Part shown: one piece after another, positions 31,993-40,291 of the stretch
How positions within the stretch are numbered: position 1 is the first letter of the stretch
Layout of the letters: every line of letters begins with the position of its first letter
From: Seohaeicola sp024304985
Lineage (GTDB): Bacteria; Pseudomonadota; Alphaproteobacteria; Rhodobacterales; Rhodobacteraceae
Direction: 5' to 3'
Assembly (NCBI RefSeq): GCF_028802875.1
Contig: NZ_JARAMP010000017.1
Location: 1-64,000, forward strand
DNA length: 64,000 bases
The notes under the pieces: model-generated
Seen by the model: only the letters and a program-made list of their open reading frames with translations
The model's database searches: none
What the model was told of the DNA's origin: nothing
Made by a program: the position numbers and the translations under genes

Positions 31993-33177
31993 ATGTTCCT
32001 GCCCTTCTTCGACAATCTCAGGAAAGGCGGCGTCCCGGTCAGTCTGCGCGAGTATCTGTCCTTTCTTGAAGGCATGTCGGCAGGTCTGGTGACCTATGAC
32101 GTGGAGGGCTTCTATTACCTTGCCCGCACCGCCATGGTGAAGGACGAGCGCAATCTGGACAAGTTCGACCGCGCCTTTGCCACCACGTTCAAGGGGTTGG
32201 AGGAGATCCGGCTGGAGGATGTGCTCAAGGCCGTGAACATCCCCGCCGACTGGCTGGAAAAGCTGGCCGAAAAGCACCTGACCGCCGCCGAGATGGAAGA
32301 GATCAAGGCTCTGGGCGGGTTCGACAAGCTGATGGAGACGCTGAAACAGCGGCTTGAGGAGCAGAAGGGCCGCCATCAGGGGGGCAACAAGTGGATCGGC
32401 ACGGCGGGCACATCGCCCTTCGGGGCGCATGGCTATAACCCCGAAGGCGTGCGGATCGGGCAGGACAAGTCCCGCCACCAGCGCGCGGTCAAGGTCTGGG
32501 ACAAGCGCGATTTCAAGAACCTCGACGACACGGTGGAACTGGGCACGCGCAACATCAAGGTGGCGCTGAAGCGGCTGCGCCGCTGGGCGCGCGACGGGGC
32601 GGCGGAAGAACTTGATCTGGACGGCACGATCCGCTCCACCGCCGAACAGGGCTATCTGGACGTCAAGACCCGGCCTGAACGGCGCAACGCGGTGAAGGTG
32701 CTGTTGTTTCTGGATGCGGGCGGCTCGATGGACCCGCATGTGAAGGTGGTCGAGGAATTGTTCTCTGCCGCGCGGACCGAGTTCAAGCATCTGGAATATT
32801 ACTACTTCCACAACTGCCTTTATGAGGGCGTCTGGCGCGACAATCGGCGCCGCTGGGATCAGCAGACCCCCACATGGGAGGTGCTGCGGACCTATGGGCA
32901 TGATTACAAATGCATCTTCGTGGGCGATGCCAGCATGTCCCCCTATGAGATCGCCTATCCGGGCGGGGCGAACGAGCATTGGAACGCCGAGGCTGGGCAG
33001 GTCTGGTTGCAGCGCGCGCGCGACCAATGGCCAAGCCATGTCTGGATCAATCCGGTGCCGGAAAAATACTGGTCCTATACCCAGTCGATCAAGATGATCC
33101 GTGAGATTTTCGAAGATCGCATGGTCCCCATGACCCTGTCGGGGATCGAACGGGCCATGAAAGAAATGGCGCGCTGA
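31993..33177 (+). CDS. VWA domain protein, CoxE-like
   Basis: CoxE-like VWA proteins pair with MoxR ATPases, for example in carbon-monoxide dehydrogenase maturation. The 394-residue protein opens MFLPFFDNLRKGGVPVSLREYLSFLEGM, the standard start of the family. Its middle is charged (LGTRNIKVALKRLRRWARDGAAEELDLDGTI), and a C-terminal VWA domain has the metal-site loop LLFLDAGGSMDPHVK. The first Ser of the usual DxSxS is Gly here. No cox genes are present, so the client is unknown. The frame starts 5 bp after the small membrane gene with no strong ribosome site, suggesting coupled translation. Confidence 0.87.
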   Translation: MFLPFFDNLRKGGVPVSLREYLSFLEGMSAGLVTYDVEGFYYLARTAMVKDERNLDKFDRAFATTFKGLEEIRLEDVLKAVNIPADWLEKLAEKHLTAAEMEEIKALGGFDKLMETLKQRLEEQKGRHQGGNKWIGTAGTSPFGAHGYNPEGVRIGQDKSRHQRAVKVWDKRDFKNLDDTVELGTRNIKVALKRLRRWARDGAAEELDLDGTIRSTAEQGYLDVKTRPERRNAVKVLLFLDAGGSMDPHVKVVEELFSAARTEFKHLEYYYFHNCLYEGVWRDNRRRWDQQTPTWEVLRTYGHDYKCIFVGDASMSPYEIAYPGGANEHWNAEAGQVWLQRARDQWPSHVWINPVPEKYWSYTQSIKMIREIFEDRMVPMTLSGIERAMKEMAR

Positions 33178-33311
33178 ACCGCCGACCGGCGGATGACCGC
33201 CCGTGCCCCCCTGATGATTTTTTTGTGAAGAGGCGGAAGGTTTCCGCCCCGGTCTGCGTTCTATAGGCACAAGTCACCGCTTTTGACATTCCACAGACAG
33301 GAGATTTCACC

Positions 33312-33635
33312 ATGTCCAAGGATGACACGCCCGACCCGACGCGCCGCCGTCTGCTGACCCGTCTGGGTCTGGCCGCCGGTGTGGCCTATGTCGCGCCGAC
33401 CATGCTGCATCTGACCCCGGCCAAGGCCTCGGGGGCGAGCCGTGGTTCAGGCTATTCACGCCCCAGCCGATCGCGCCCGTCGCGCTATTCCCGCCCCTCC
33501 TATGGGCGGCGCGACCGTTACCGGGATGATCGGCGCTATTACGAGCGCGGTGGCTATGACGGCCCTTACCGTGACAGGCTCACCCGTGAGGAACGCGCCG
33601 TGCAATACCTGCTGGAAACGCTGACCACACGCTAG
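33312..33635 (+). CDS. Exported Arg/Tyr/Ser-rich small protein with Tat-like signal
   Basis: The 107-residue protein has a twin-arginine-like leader (PTRRRLLTRLGLAAGVAYVAPTM ending near AKAS). A low-complexity segment with repeats of SRPSR/SRPSY and RRDRYRDDRRYYERGGYDG follows, then a short helix EERAVQYLLETLTT. AGGAGATTTCACC precedes ATG 33312. Similar Tat-leader, low-complexity proteins occur in Roseobacters, but I know no function. The basic, tyrosine-rich body could bind nucleic acid, polymer or the cell wall; that is speculation. Confidence 0.75.
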   Translation: MSKDDTPDPTRRRLLTRLGLAAGVAYVAPTMLHLTPAKASGASRGSGYSRPSRSRPSRYSRPSYGRRDRYRDDRRYYERGGYDGPYRDRLTREERAVQYLLETLTTR

Positions 33636-33707
33636 GGCGTGGCGGGCTTGCGCAGGGTCGGCAGAGGGGCCAGACCGTTCTGACCTTGTCCAGTCAGGCC
33701 CTGCCCC

Positions 33708-34871
33708 ATGTCAGACGCACCCGTCACACATATCGACCCCGTGGCCTTCCGCGCCGATCCCTATCCCATGCTGGCGCGGATGCGGGCCGAGGCCCCTGTC
33801 ACCTATGTGCCCGAACTGGGGGCCACGCTTTTCACCCGGCGCGATGACATCTTCGTGCAGGAAAAACGGACCGAGGTGTACTCGAGTCACCAGCCCGAGG
33901 GGTTGATGACCCGGCTGATGGGCGAAAATCTCATGCGCAAGGATGGCGCGGCGCATCAGGCCGAGCGGCGCGCGCTGTTTCCGGCACTCAGCCCGCGCAC
34001 GGTAAAGGATCACTGGCTGGCGCAGTTTCAGGCCGCAGCCGCCAGTATCCTGACCGATCTGGCGCCGCGCGGACGCTGCGATCTGGTGCGCGACTATGCG
34101 ATGCCGGTGTCGGCCGAAGCGTTGAAGGCGATCACGGGCCTTGCCACCATGCCCGCGCCCGAAATGGACCGCGTGAGCCAGGGCATGATCGACGGCTGCG
34201 CCAATTACGCAGGAGATCCGGCAATCGAGGCGCGCTGCCACGATTGCACCGCATCCATCGACGCGCATATCGACGCCATGCTGCCGGTCGTGACGGCGAC
34301 CCCCGACCAGTCGGCCCTGTCGGTGATGCATCGCGCGGGCCTGCCGATGGAGAGTATCCGCGCCAATATCAAGCTGATCATCTCGGGCGGGCAGAACGAG
34401 CCGCGCGATGCCATCGCAGGCACGATCTGGGCGCTCTTGACCCATCCCGACCAGTTGGCGCTGATCCAGGCGGGCCGCGCCACATGGGCGCAGGCTTTTG
34501 ACGAATATGCCCGCTGGATATCCCCCATCGGCATGTCGCCGCGCCGCGTGGCGCGGGTGGATACCGCCTGCGAAGTCACGTTCCAGCCTGAGGACCGGGT
34601 GTTCTTCATGTTCTCCTCGGCCGGGCGGGACGAGGCGCATTTCACCGCCCCCGACCGCTTCGACATTGCCCGCGATACCGGCCCCGCCATCAGTTTCGGC
34701 GCGGGGCCGCATTTCTGCGCGGGGGCCGCCGCCGCGCGCGCCCTGATCGCGGATGTGGCCCTGCCCATGGCCTTTGCCCATCTGCCGGGACTGATGCTGG
34801 ACGGCCCTGCCCCCTTTGCGGGCTGGGCCTTTCGCGGGCCGCTGTCCGTCCCCGTCCGCTGGACCGCGTGA
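33708..34871 (+). CDS. Cytochrome P450 with atypical I-helix
   Basis: The 387-residue soluble P450 has the heme-binding loop SFGAGPHFCAGAAAAR with ligand Cys337, the K-helix region (EYARWISPIGMSPRRVA) and RFDIARD. In the I-helix, the usual AGxxT oxygen-activation motif is SGGQNEPRD (226-234). The conserved acid-alcohol pair is replaced by Asn-Glu-Pro, a pattern I recall from a distinct group of bacterial P450s. No ferredoxin or reductase gene is adjacent. No ribosome site precedes the ATG, so the message may be leaderless or the start slightly different. Substrate unknown. Confidence 0.88.
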   Translation: MSDAPVTHIDPVAFRADPYPMLARMRAEAPVTYVPELGATLFTRRDDIFVQEKRTEVYSSHQPEGLMTRLMGENLMRKDGAAHQAERRALFPALSPRTVKDHWLAQFQAAAASILTDLAPRGRCDLVRDYAMPVSAEALKAITGLATMPAPEMDRVSQGMIDGCANYAGDPAIEARCHDCTASIDAHIDAMLPVVTATPDQSALSVMHRAGLPMESIRANIKLIISGGQNEPRDAIAGTIWALLTHPDQLALIQAGRATWAQAFDEYARWISPIGMSPRRVARVDTACEVTFQPEDRVFFMFSSAGRDEAHFTAPDRFDIARDTGPAISFGAGPHFCAGAAAARALIADVALPMAFAHLPGLMLDGPAPFAGWAFRGPLSVPVRWTA

Positions 34872-34879
34872 GCCTGCCC

Positions 34880-34901
34880 CTTCATCTTGCCAAAAATACT
34901 C
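34880..34901. repeat. Dispersed intergenic repeat, copy D (divergent)
   Basis: CTTCATCTTGC then CAAAAATACTC, beginning 9 bp after the P450 stop. It aligns over 22 bp with copies A-C (TTCTTCTTGC / CAAATATCC) with several changes and is followed by GC-rich sequence. Confidence 0.5.
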
Positions 34902-34968
34902 ATCCTTGCGCCGCTCTGCCACACGAGCAGCCCTTGCCGCAGGGCAGCGCACGCGCCATATCTGAGAC

Positions 34969-35661
34969 ATGTTGAAATTCACCCCGATCCTGCTGGCCAT
35001 CCTTTATGCTGTCGCCATGTACCGTTTCTCGGCCTGGCGCACGGCCAAGGAGTTGGACACCCGCTCGACCGTGCTGGCCGATCCTGTGCTGAAGAAGGTG
35101 ACGGACCGTCTGGCCGCCGCCCTCGATCTGCCGAAGATCAAGGTGCATATCTACGAGATCGACCCGGTGAATGGTCTGGCCGCGCCCGATGGGCGGATTT
35201 TCATCACGCGCGGGTTCTACAACAAGTTCCGTCAGGGCGAGGTGTCGGCTGAAGAGATGGCCAGCGTGATCGCCCATGAGCTGGGCCATGTGGCGCTGGG
35301 GCATGCGCGGCGGCGGATGATCGACTTTTCCGGCCAGAACGCGCTGCGCACGGCGCTGGCCATGGTGCTGTCGCGCTTTCTGCCGGGTGTGGGGCTGTGG
35401 ATCGCGAATATGCTGACCACGATGCTGGCGGCGAAACTGTCGCGCAGCGATGAGTATGAGGCGGATGAATATGCCTCGGCCCTGCTGGTCAAGGCGGGGA
35501 TCGGCACGGCCCCGCAAAAATCGCTTTTTGGTAAGCTGGAGGCGCTGACCAATGCGCGCGGCGGGGCGATGCCGGCATGGCTCTTGAGCCATCCCAAGAC
35601 GCCCGACCGGATCGCCGCGATTGAAAAGAACGAAGCGCGCTGGAATGTGCCGCAGGTTTGA
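34969..35661 (+). CDS. M48-family zinc metalloprotease (HtpX-like)
   Basis: The 230-residue protein has an N-terminal hydrophobic segment (about 4-20), the zinc motif HELGH at 103-107 (VIAHELGHVALGHARRR), a second hydrophobic stretch (GLWIANMLTTMLAAKLSR) and the third ligand in SDEYEADEYAS. This is the M48 pattern, with the active site probably at the membrane face. The C-terminal SHPKTPDRIAAIEK matches M48 proteases whose ends contact the active site. It is shorter than HtpX and likely a housekeeping or stress protease. Confidence 0.87.
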   Translation: MLKFTPILLAILYAVAMYRFSAWRTAKELDTRSTVLADPVLKKVTDRLAAALDLPKIKVHIYEIDPVNGLAAPDGRIFITRGFYNKFRQGEVSAEEMASVIAHELGHVALGHARRRMIDFSGQNALRTALAMVLSRFLPGVGLWIANMLTTMLAAKLSRSDEYEADEYASALLVKAGIGTAPQKSLFGKLEALTNARGGAMPAWLLSHPKTPDRIAAIEKNEARWNVPQV

Positions 35662-35691
35662 AGGCGGTCTGGCCCTTGTGAACCGTGGCCG

Positions 35692-36237
35692 CTAGGCGGC
35701 GGCCAAAGCCTTGCCCAGCTTCGGCAAATGTGCCTTTTTCATAAGTCGTCTGATGTCCCAATCCTGACCGGACAACCGTTCCGCCTCGCGCCGCACGGCC
35801 TCGGCCGCATCGGCGACGGCCTGCGGGTGATCGGCGTAAAGGGACATCAGGAACTGGTCGGGGTCCAGCCGGGCCAGCCCCTCTTCCTCGAGGATCTGGC
35901 GGGGGAAATCCTGCGCGTTCAGGGTCACGATCAGATCGGCATGGCCCGCGATGGCGGCGGCCAGCACATGGGTATCGGCCGGATCGGGCAGCCAGAGCCG
36001 CGCTTCCAGCGAGGGGGGCCATACCACCTCGGCCCCCGGCCAGCGCGACCGGATCAGCGCCACCTCGCCGCGCGCCTGTGCCTCGGCCCCTGCCCCCAGT
36101 TTGATCGTGGCGCGCGCCCATTCTTCAAGAATGCGCGCGGACCAGAGCGGCTGATACAGCCCCGCCGCCGCCACGCCCAAAAGCACCTCGCGCATCACCG
36201 TGGGGTAAAGAACGCAGGTGTCCAGCAGCACCTTCAT
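35692..36237 (-). CDS. PIN-domain nuclease, possible toxin
   Basis: The 181-residue protein opens MKVLLDTCVLYPTVMRE (first catalytic Asp6). ILEEWARA supplies the conserved acid after the first helix pair, LPDPADTHVLAAAIAG the central Asp residues, and LIVTLNAQDFPRQIL the last. These are the four PIN-site positions. Its ATG overlaps the rlmI stop as ATGA, so the methyltransferase gene, not an antitoxin, occupies the upstream slot. The C-terminus is long and basic (IRRLMKKAHLPKLGKALAAA). It could be a toxin that lost its partner or an RNase acting with RlmI. Confidence 0.8.
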   Translation of the reverse strand: MKVLLDTCVLYPTVMREVLLGVAAAGLYQPLWSARILEEWARATIKLGAGAEAQARGEVALIRSRWPGAEVVWPPSLEARLWLPDPADTHVLAAAIAGHADLIVTLNAQDFPRQILEEEGLARLDPDQFLMSLYADHPQAVADAAEAVRREAERLSGQDWDIRRLMKKAHLPKLGKALAAA

Positions 36238-37430
36238 AGGCGGAAGAACAGCGCCTTCAGATAGCCGCTTTCGGCCAGTTGCGGCAGAAGCGGGTGATCC
36301 GGTCCGGCAAAGCCCGTGTGGATCTGCTGCCCCTGCCGTCCCGCGCGACCGATGCCCCGCAGGCAGGCGCCGTGAAAGCGTTCCAGATCGGCGGCATGCG
36401 AGCAGGAGCAAAGCACGAGAAACCCGCCCTCGGCCACCAATGACGCGCCCAGACGCGCCACGCGCTCATAGGCGCGCAGGCCGGTTTCCAGCGCCTGTTT
36501 CGACGGCGCGAAGGCGGGCGGATCGCAGACGACCATGTCGAAGGTGGCCCCTTCCGCCGCAAGGGCCGTCATCACGTCGAAGGCATCGCCCTTGCGCGTG
36601 TCAAACCGTGCCGCCACGCCCGACGCCGCGGCGCCCTCGCGGGCGAGCGTCAGCGCGGGGTCGGAGCCGTCCACGGCCAGCGCGTGATCCGCCCCTGCGG
36701 CAAGCGCGGCCAGTGCAAAGCCACCCACATGGGAGAATACATCCAGAACCTTGCCGCCCTTGGCCAGTTGCGCGGCAAAGGCGTGGTTGGGCCGCTGGTC
36801 GAAGAACAGCCCCGTTTTCTGCCCGCCGGTCAGGTCGGCCATATAGGTGGCCCCGTTCATCGGCACCTGCACCGGGGCATCGGGCGCTTGGCCCAGAACC
36901 ACGCCGCTGGCATCGTCCAGACCTTCGAGTGTCCGCGCACGGCCCGAGGCGCTTTTGATGACAGTCGTCACACCCGTCACCGCGACCAGAGCCGCGACCA
37001 GATCATCCAGCATCACATCGGCCCATGCCGCATTGGGCTGGATCACTGCGGTGTCGCCGAAACGGTCGATCACCACGCCGGGCAGTCCGTCCGCCTCGGC
37101 ATGGACCAGACGGTAGAAGGGTTGGTCATAGAGCCGCGCCCGCAGGGCCAGCGCGCGGGTCAGCCGCGCCTCAAGCCAGGCCCGGTCCACCACAGCGGCG
37201 GGGTCACGGTCCATCACGCGGGCGATGATGCGGGAATTGGCGTTCACCGTCACCAGTGCAAGGGGGGTGCGCTCGGCATCCTCCAGCACGGCAAGGCTGC
37301 CGGGGGCAAGCCCGCGCGAGCGCCGGTCGGTGACCAGTTCATTGTCATAAACCCACGGAAAACCGTGGCGGATGGCGCGCGGCTGGGCTTTGGGGCGCAG
37401 GCGCACAACGGGATAAGAGGGCGATGTCAT
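36234..37430 (-). CDS. rlmI: 23S rRNA (cytosine) methyltransferase, RlmI-like
   Basis: This class I SAM methyltransferase has an N-terminal PUA domain (VRLRPKAQPRAIRHGFPWVYDNEL), the RlmI fold middle (DGLPGVVIDRFGDTAVIQPNAAWAD) and the SAM-binding VLDVFSHVGGFALAALAAG. Motif IV-like DMVVCDPPAFAPSKQALETGLRAYERV and the late Cys-containing LVLCSCSHAADL follow. RlmI makes m5C1962 in E. coli 23S rRNA. The length of 398 residues is normal. Start ATG 37430 follows GAGGGCGGC. It is coupled to the downstream PIN gene. Confidence 0.88.
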   Translation of the reverse strand: MTSPSYPVVRLRPKAQPRAIRHGFPWVYDNELVTDRRSRGLAPGSLAVLEDAERTPLALVTVNANSRIIARVMDRDPAAVVDRAWLEARLTRALALRARLYDQPFYRLVHAEADGLPGVVIDRFGDTAVIQPNAAWADVMLDDLVAALVAVTGVTTVIKSASGRARTLEGLDDASGVVLGQAPDAPVQVPMNGATYMADLTGGQKTGLFFDQRPNHAFAAQLAKGGKVLDVFSHVGGFALAALAAGADHALAVDGSDPALTLAREGAAASGVAARFDTRKGDAFDVMTALAAEGATFDMVVCDPPAFAPSKQALETGLRAYERVARLGASLVAEGGFLVLCSCSHAADLERFHGACLRGIGRAGRQGQQIHTGFAGPDHPLLPQLAESGYLKALFFRL

Positions 37431-37467
37431 GCCGCCCTCTTATCCCTGTTTCACAGTGCTGGAAAGG

Positions 37468-38127
37468 TCAGATCTTGTCGTCCGTTTCCAGACCGGCCAC
37501 CAGTTGCGTGATGCCGCGATTGCCGCCCATGCTGCCGGGGCGTTCCAGTTCGGCCCGCAGGACATTGGCCAGATGCCGCGTCACGCGCACCTTCTGCGTC
37601 AGCCCCTGGCGCTCGGCCTGCATGGCGCGGTCGCCGCCGTATTCCTTGAGATCGGCGCGGATCTCGCGGGTGGGGGCCAGGGCCTCGCCCGTCTTGGGAT
37701 CGCGCAGGGTGAGGTTGAAGCGGATGGAGTGAACCCCGCCCACCGAATAGCGGGTCTTTTCAGTCAGCGAGTGAAAGCGGACCAGTTCGATCTCGACCAC
37801 GGCGGGCACCGCGCCGCTATGGCCGGTGCGGGCCTGCGTCATGCTGTCGGCCAGGATCGCCTCAAGCTGGGCGTGGCGGTCCCCGAAGGCATCGCCGCGC
37901 CAGACGATATCGCCGGACGGGTAGTAGCTGTTGGCCTCGGAAACCTTCAGGCTGCGCGGCACCACGATACGGGTGTCGACAACCGCGATGGCAGCAAGGG
38001 AGATGGCGGCCGAAGCCCCCCGCGCGGTATCGACCGAAACGGCGTTGCGCGTGGCCAGATCATAGGTGCTGCAGGCGGACAGACCCAGCGCCAGAATCAG
38101 GGCAGTAACAATACGGTAACGTGACAT
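37468..38127 (-). CDS. Lipoprotein of the DUF6778 type
   Basis: The precursor (219 residues) has a signal with lipobox LSAC (Cys19). The mature sequence shows NAVSVDTARG, the YYPSGDIVWRGDAFGDRHAQLEAILADSM block, VEIELVRFHSLTEKTRYSVGGVHSIRFNLTLRDPKTGE and EIRADLKEYGGDRAMQAERQG, a pattern I recall from Rhodobacteraceae lipoproteins without known function. Start ATG 38127 has GGAGGTCGAGG immediately upstream and is preferred over one 11 codons earlier. It stands alone, divergent from edd. Confidence 0.75.
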   Translation of the reverse strand: MSRYRIVTALILALGLSACSTYDLATRNAVSVDTARGASAAISLAAIAVVDTRIVVPRSLKVSEANSYYPSGDIVWRGDAFGDRHAQLEAILADSMTQARTGHSGAVPAVVEIELVRFHSLTEKTRYSVGGVHSIRFNLTLRDPKTGEALAPTREIRADLKEYGGDRAMQAERQGLTQKVRVTRHLANVLRAELERPGSMGGNRGITQLVAGLETDDKI

Positions 38128-38341
38128 CCTCGACCTCCAAGCGGTTTTTCCGCGTGTCATGGAGTGGATTTTTGCCGCCGGATTGTGGTCTATTCAGGGC
38201 AAATTTTCTTCCAATGCGCGGCATTTCGGGGAAATCTCAAGCATAATTCGCCACTTTCAGCCCTGTTTCCATCGCAGGATGCAGCCACGAAATCGACATG
38301 TTGAAAAAGTTGCATCCCGCTTGCATCACCACGGCATCGGC

Positions 38342-38370
38342 TTGCGGTGTTACCGCTAACAGCCTATATC
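38342..38370 (+). promoter_or_regulatory. edd promoter with GntR(LacI-type)-like operator in its spacer
   Basis: TTGCGG (38342-38347) and TATATC (38365-38370) are separated by exactly 17 bp. The spacer begins with the inverted repeat TGTTA-CCGC-TAACA (38348-38361), close to the consensus TGTTACCGGTAACA I recall for the E. coli gluconate repressor GntR, which controls edd-eda there. A repressor bound here would block polymerase. The regulator gene is not in the window. Confidence 0.6.
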
Positions 38371-38407
38371 CGGGGGAACCCACGACCGACTGAGGGGAGG
38401 ACATCCG

Positions 38408-40213
38408 ATGCCAGTACATGATCAGGTGGCCCGCGTGACCGATCGCATCGTGGCGCGCAGCCGTGACAGCCGCGACCGTTACATGGCGTTGATGCGCCGC
38501 GCTGCGGCCGAGGGGCCGCGCCGTGGGCATCTGAGCTGTTCGAACCAGGCCCATGCCTATGCGGCGATGGGACAGGATCAATCGACCATGGCCACGACCC
38601 CTGCCCCCAATATCGGGATCGTGACCGCCTATAACGACATGCTGTCGGCGCATCAGCCCTTCGAGCGGTTCCCCGACCTGATCCGGCAGGCTGCCCGGCG
38701 TGTCGGCGCCACGGCGCAGGTGGCCGGCGGCGTGCCCGCCATGTGCGACGGGGTCACGCAGGGCCAGACCGGGATGGAACTGTCGCTGTTTTCGCGCGAC
38801 GTGATCGCATTGGCGGCGGGCGTGGCGCTGTCGCACAACACGTTTGATAGCGCGCTCTATCTGGGTGTCTGCGACAAGATCGTGCCGGGCCTGGTGATCG
38901 CCGCCGCCACGTTCGGCTATATTCCGGGTGTGTTCCTGCCGGCGGGACCGATGGTTTCGGGCCTGCCCAATGACGAGAAGGCCAAGGTGCGCCAGCAATT
39001 CGCGGCCGGACAGGTGGACCGCGCGGCGCTGATGAAGGCCGAGATGGCGTCCTATCATGGCCCCGGCACCTGCACCTTCTATGGCACGGCCAATACCAAC
39101 CAGATGCTGATGGAGTTCATGGGGCTGCATCTGCCCGGCACGTCCTTCGTGAATCCCGGCACGCCGCTGCGCGATGCGCTGACAACTGCGGGCACGGAAC
39201 GCGCCGCCGCGATCACGGCGCTGGGGAATCACTATACGCCGGTCTGCGACGTGCTGGACGAGCGCGCCTTCGTGAACGGGATCGTGGGGCTGATGGCGAC
39301 GGGCGGGTCGACCAATCTGGTGCTGCACCTGCCAGCCATGGCCCGCGCCGCCGGGGTGATCCTGACCTTGCAGGATTTTCACGACCTGTCGCAGGTGACC
39401 CCGCTTCTGGCCAAGGTCTATCCCAACGGGTTGGCCGATGTGAACCATTTCCACGCGGCCGGTGGGCTGGGTTATACGATCGGGCAACTGCTGGAGGCGG
39501 GGCTGCTGCATCCCGACACGTTGACCGTCGCGGGCAAGGGGCTGGAGCGCTATACGACCGAGCCGAAACTGACCGGGGCGGGCCTTGCCTGGCAACCCGG
39601 CAGCCGGGAGAGCCAGAACACCCGCATCCTGCGCCCGGTCAGCGATCCCTTCGATGCCACAGGCGGATTGCGCCAGTTGGACGGGAATCTGGGCACGGGC
39701 GTGATCAAGACCTCGTCCGTCTCTCCTGACCGCCATGTGATCGAGGCCCCCGCCCGCGTGTTCGAGACGCAGGAGGCGGTGAAAGCGGCGTTCAAGGCCG
39801 GGGAGTTCACCTCGGACACCGTGGTGGTGGTGCGCTTTCAGGGGCCGCAGGCCAATGGGATGCCGGAACTGCATGCGCTGACGCCTGTTCTCGCCGTGCT
39901 GCAGGATCGCGGGCTGAAGGTCGCGCTGGTCACCGATGGGCGCATGTCCGGTGCTTCGGGCAAGGTGCCTGCCGCGATCCATATCAGCCCCGAAGCCGCC
40001 GCCGGTGGCGCGCTGGCGCGTCTGCGGGACGGCGACATCATCCGGCTGGATGCCACCACGGGCGAGATCGCCGCGCTGGTGCCCGATCTGGAGACCCGCG
40101 CCCCTGCCACCCCGGATCTGAGCGGCAATGGCACCGGCGTCGGGCGCGAGCTTTTCGCCATGTTCCGGGCCAATGTGGGCCCGGCGGCGACTGGCGCGGC
40201 GGTGGTTGTCTGA
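38408..40213 (+). CDS. edd: 6-Phosphogluconate dehydratase
   Basis: Edd dehydrates 6-phosphogluconate to KDPG, the first dedicated Entner-Doudoroff step, using a [4Fe-4S] cluster. The 601-residue IlvD/Edd protein has the opening MPVHDQVARVTDRIVARSRDSR, cluster cysteines in VPAMCDGVTQGQTGMELS and GPGTCTFYGTANTNQMLMEFMG, and the end block VTDGRMSGASGKVPAAIHISPEA. GGGGAGGACATCC precedes ATG 38408. It is followed by eda 78 bp later; that gap contains a dispersed repeat. Confidence 0.96.
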   Translation: MPVHDQVARVTDRIVARSRDSRDRYMALMRRAAAEGPRRGHLSCSNQAHAYAAMGQDQSTMATTPAPNIGIVTAYNDMLSAHQPFERFPDLIRQAARRVGATAQVAGGVPAMCDGVTQGQTGMELSLFSRDVIALAAGVALSHNTFDSALYLGVCDKIVPGLVIAAATFGYIPGVFLPAGPMVSGLPNDEKAKVRQQFAAGQVDRAALMKAEMASYHGPGTCTFYGTANTNQMLMEFMGLHLPGTSFVNPGTPLRDALTTAGTERAAAITALGNHYTPVCDVLDERAFVNGIVGLMATGGSTNLVLHLPAMARAAGVILTLQDFHDLSQVTPLLAKVYPNGLADVNHFHAAGGLGYTIGQLLEAGLLHPDTLTVAGKGLERYTTEPKLTGAGLAWQPGSRESQNTRILRPVSDPFDATGGLRQLDGNLGTGVIKTSSVSPDRHVIEAPARVFETQEAVKAAFKAGEFTSDTVVVVRFQGPQANGMPELHALTPVLAVLQDRGLKVALVTDGRMSGASGKVPAAIHISPEAAAGGALARLRDGDIIRLDATTGEIAALVPDLETRAPATPDLSGNGTGVGRELFAMFRANVGPAATGAAVVV

Positions 40214-40226
40214 CATGCCGCCCCGG

Positions 40227-40248
40227 CTTCTTCTTGCTGCAAATATCC
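40227..40248. repeat. Dispersed intergenic repeat, copy C (inside edd-eda)
   Basis: CTTCTTCTTGC then TG then CAAATATCC, 13 bp after the edd stop and 44 bp before the eda ATG. GC-rich CGCCATCCGCCCCGGGCGGCG follows and can fold as a hairpin (CCGCCCCGGGCGG). It may therefore modulate edd-eda read-through. Confidence 0.65.
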
Positions 40249-40291
40249 ATGCGCCATCCGCCCCGGGCGGCGCGGCCCGAAAGGACGGACC

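Noticed and set aside
33179..33192. CCGCC-GACC-GGCGG hairpin after the VWA gene
   Set aside because: The seven-T run (33218-33224) is about 25 bases away, too far to make an intrinsic terminator.
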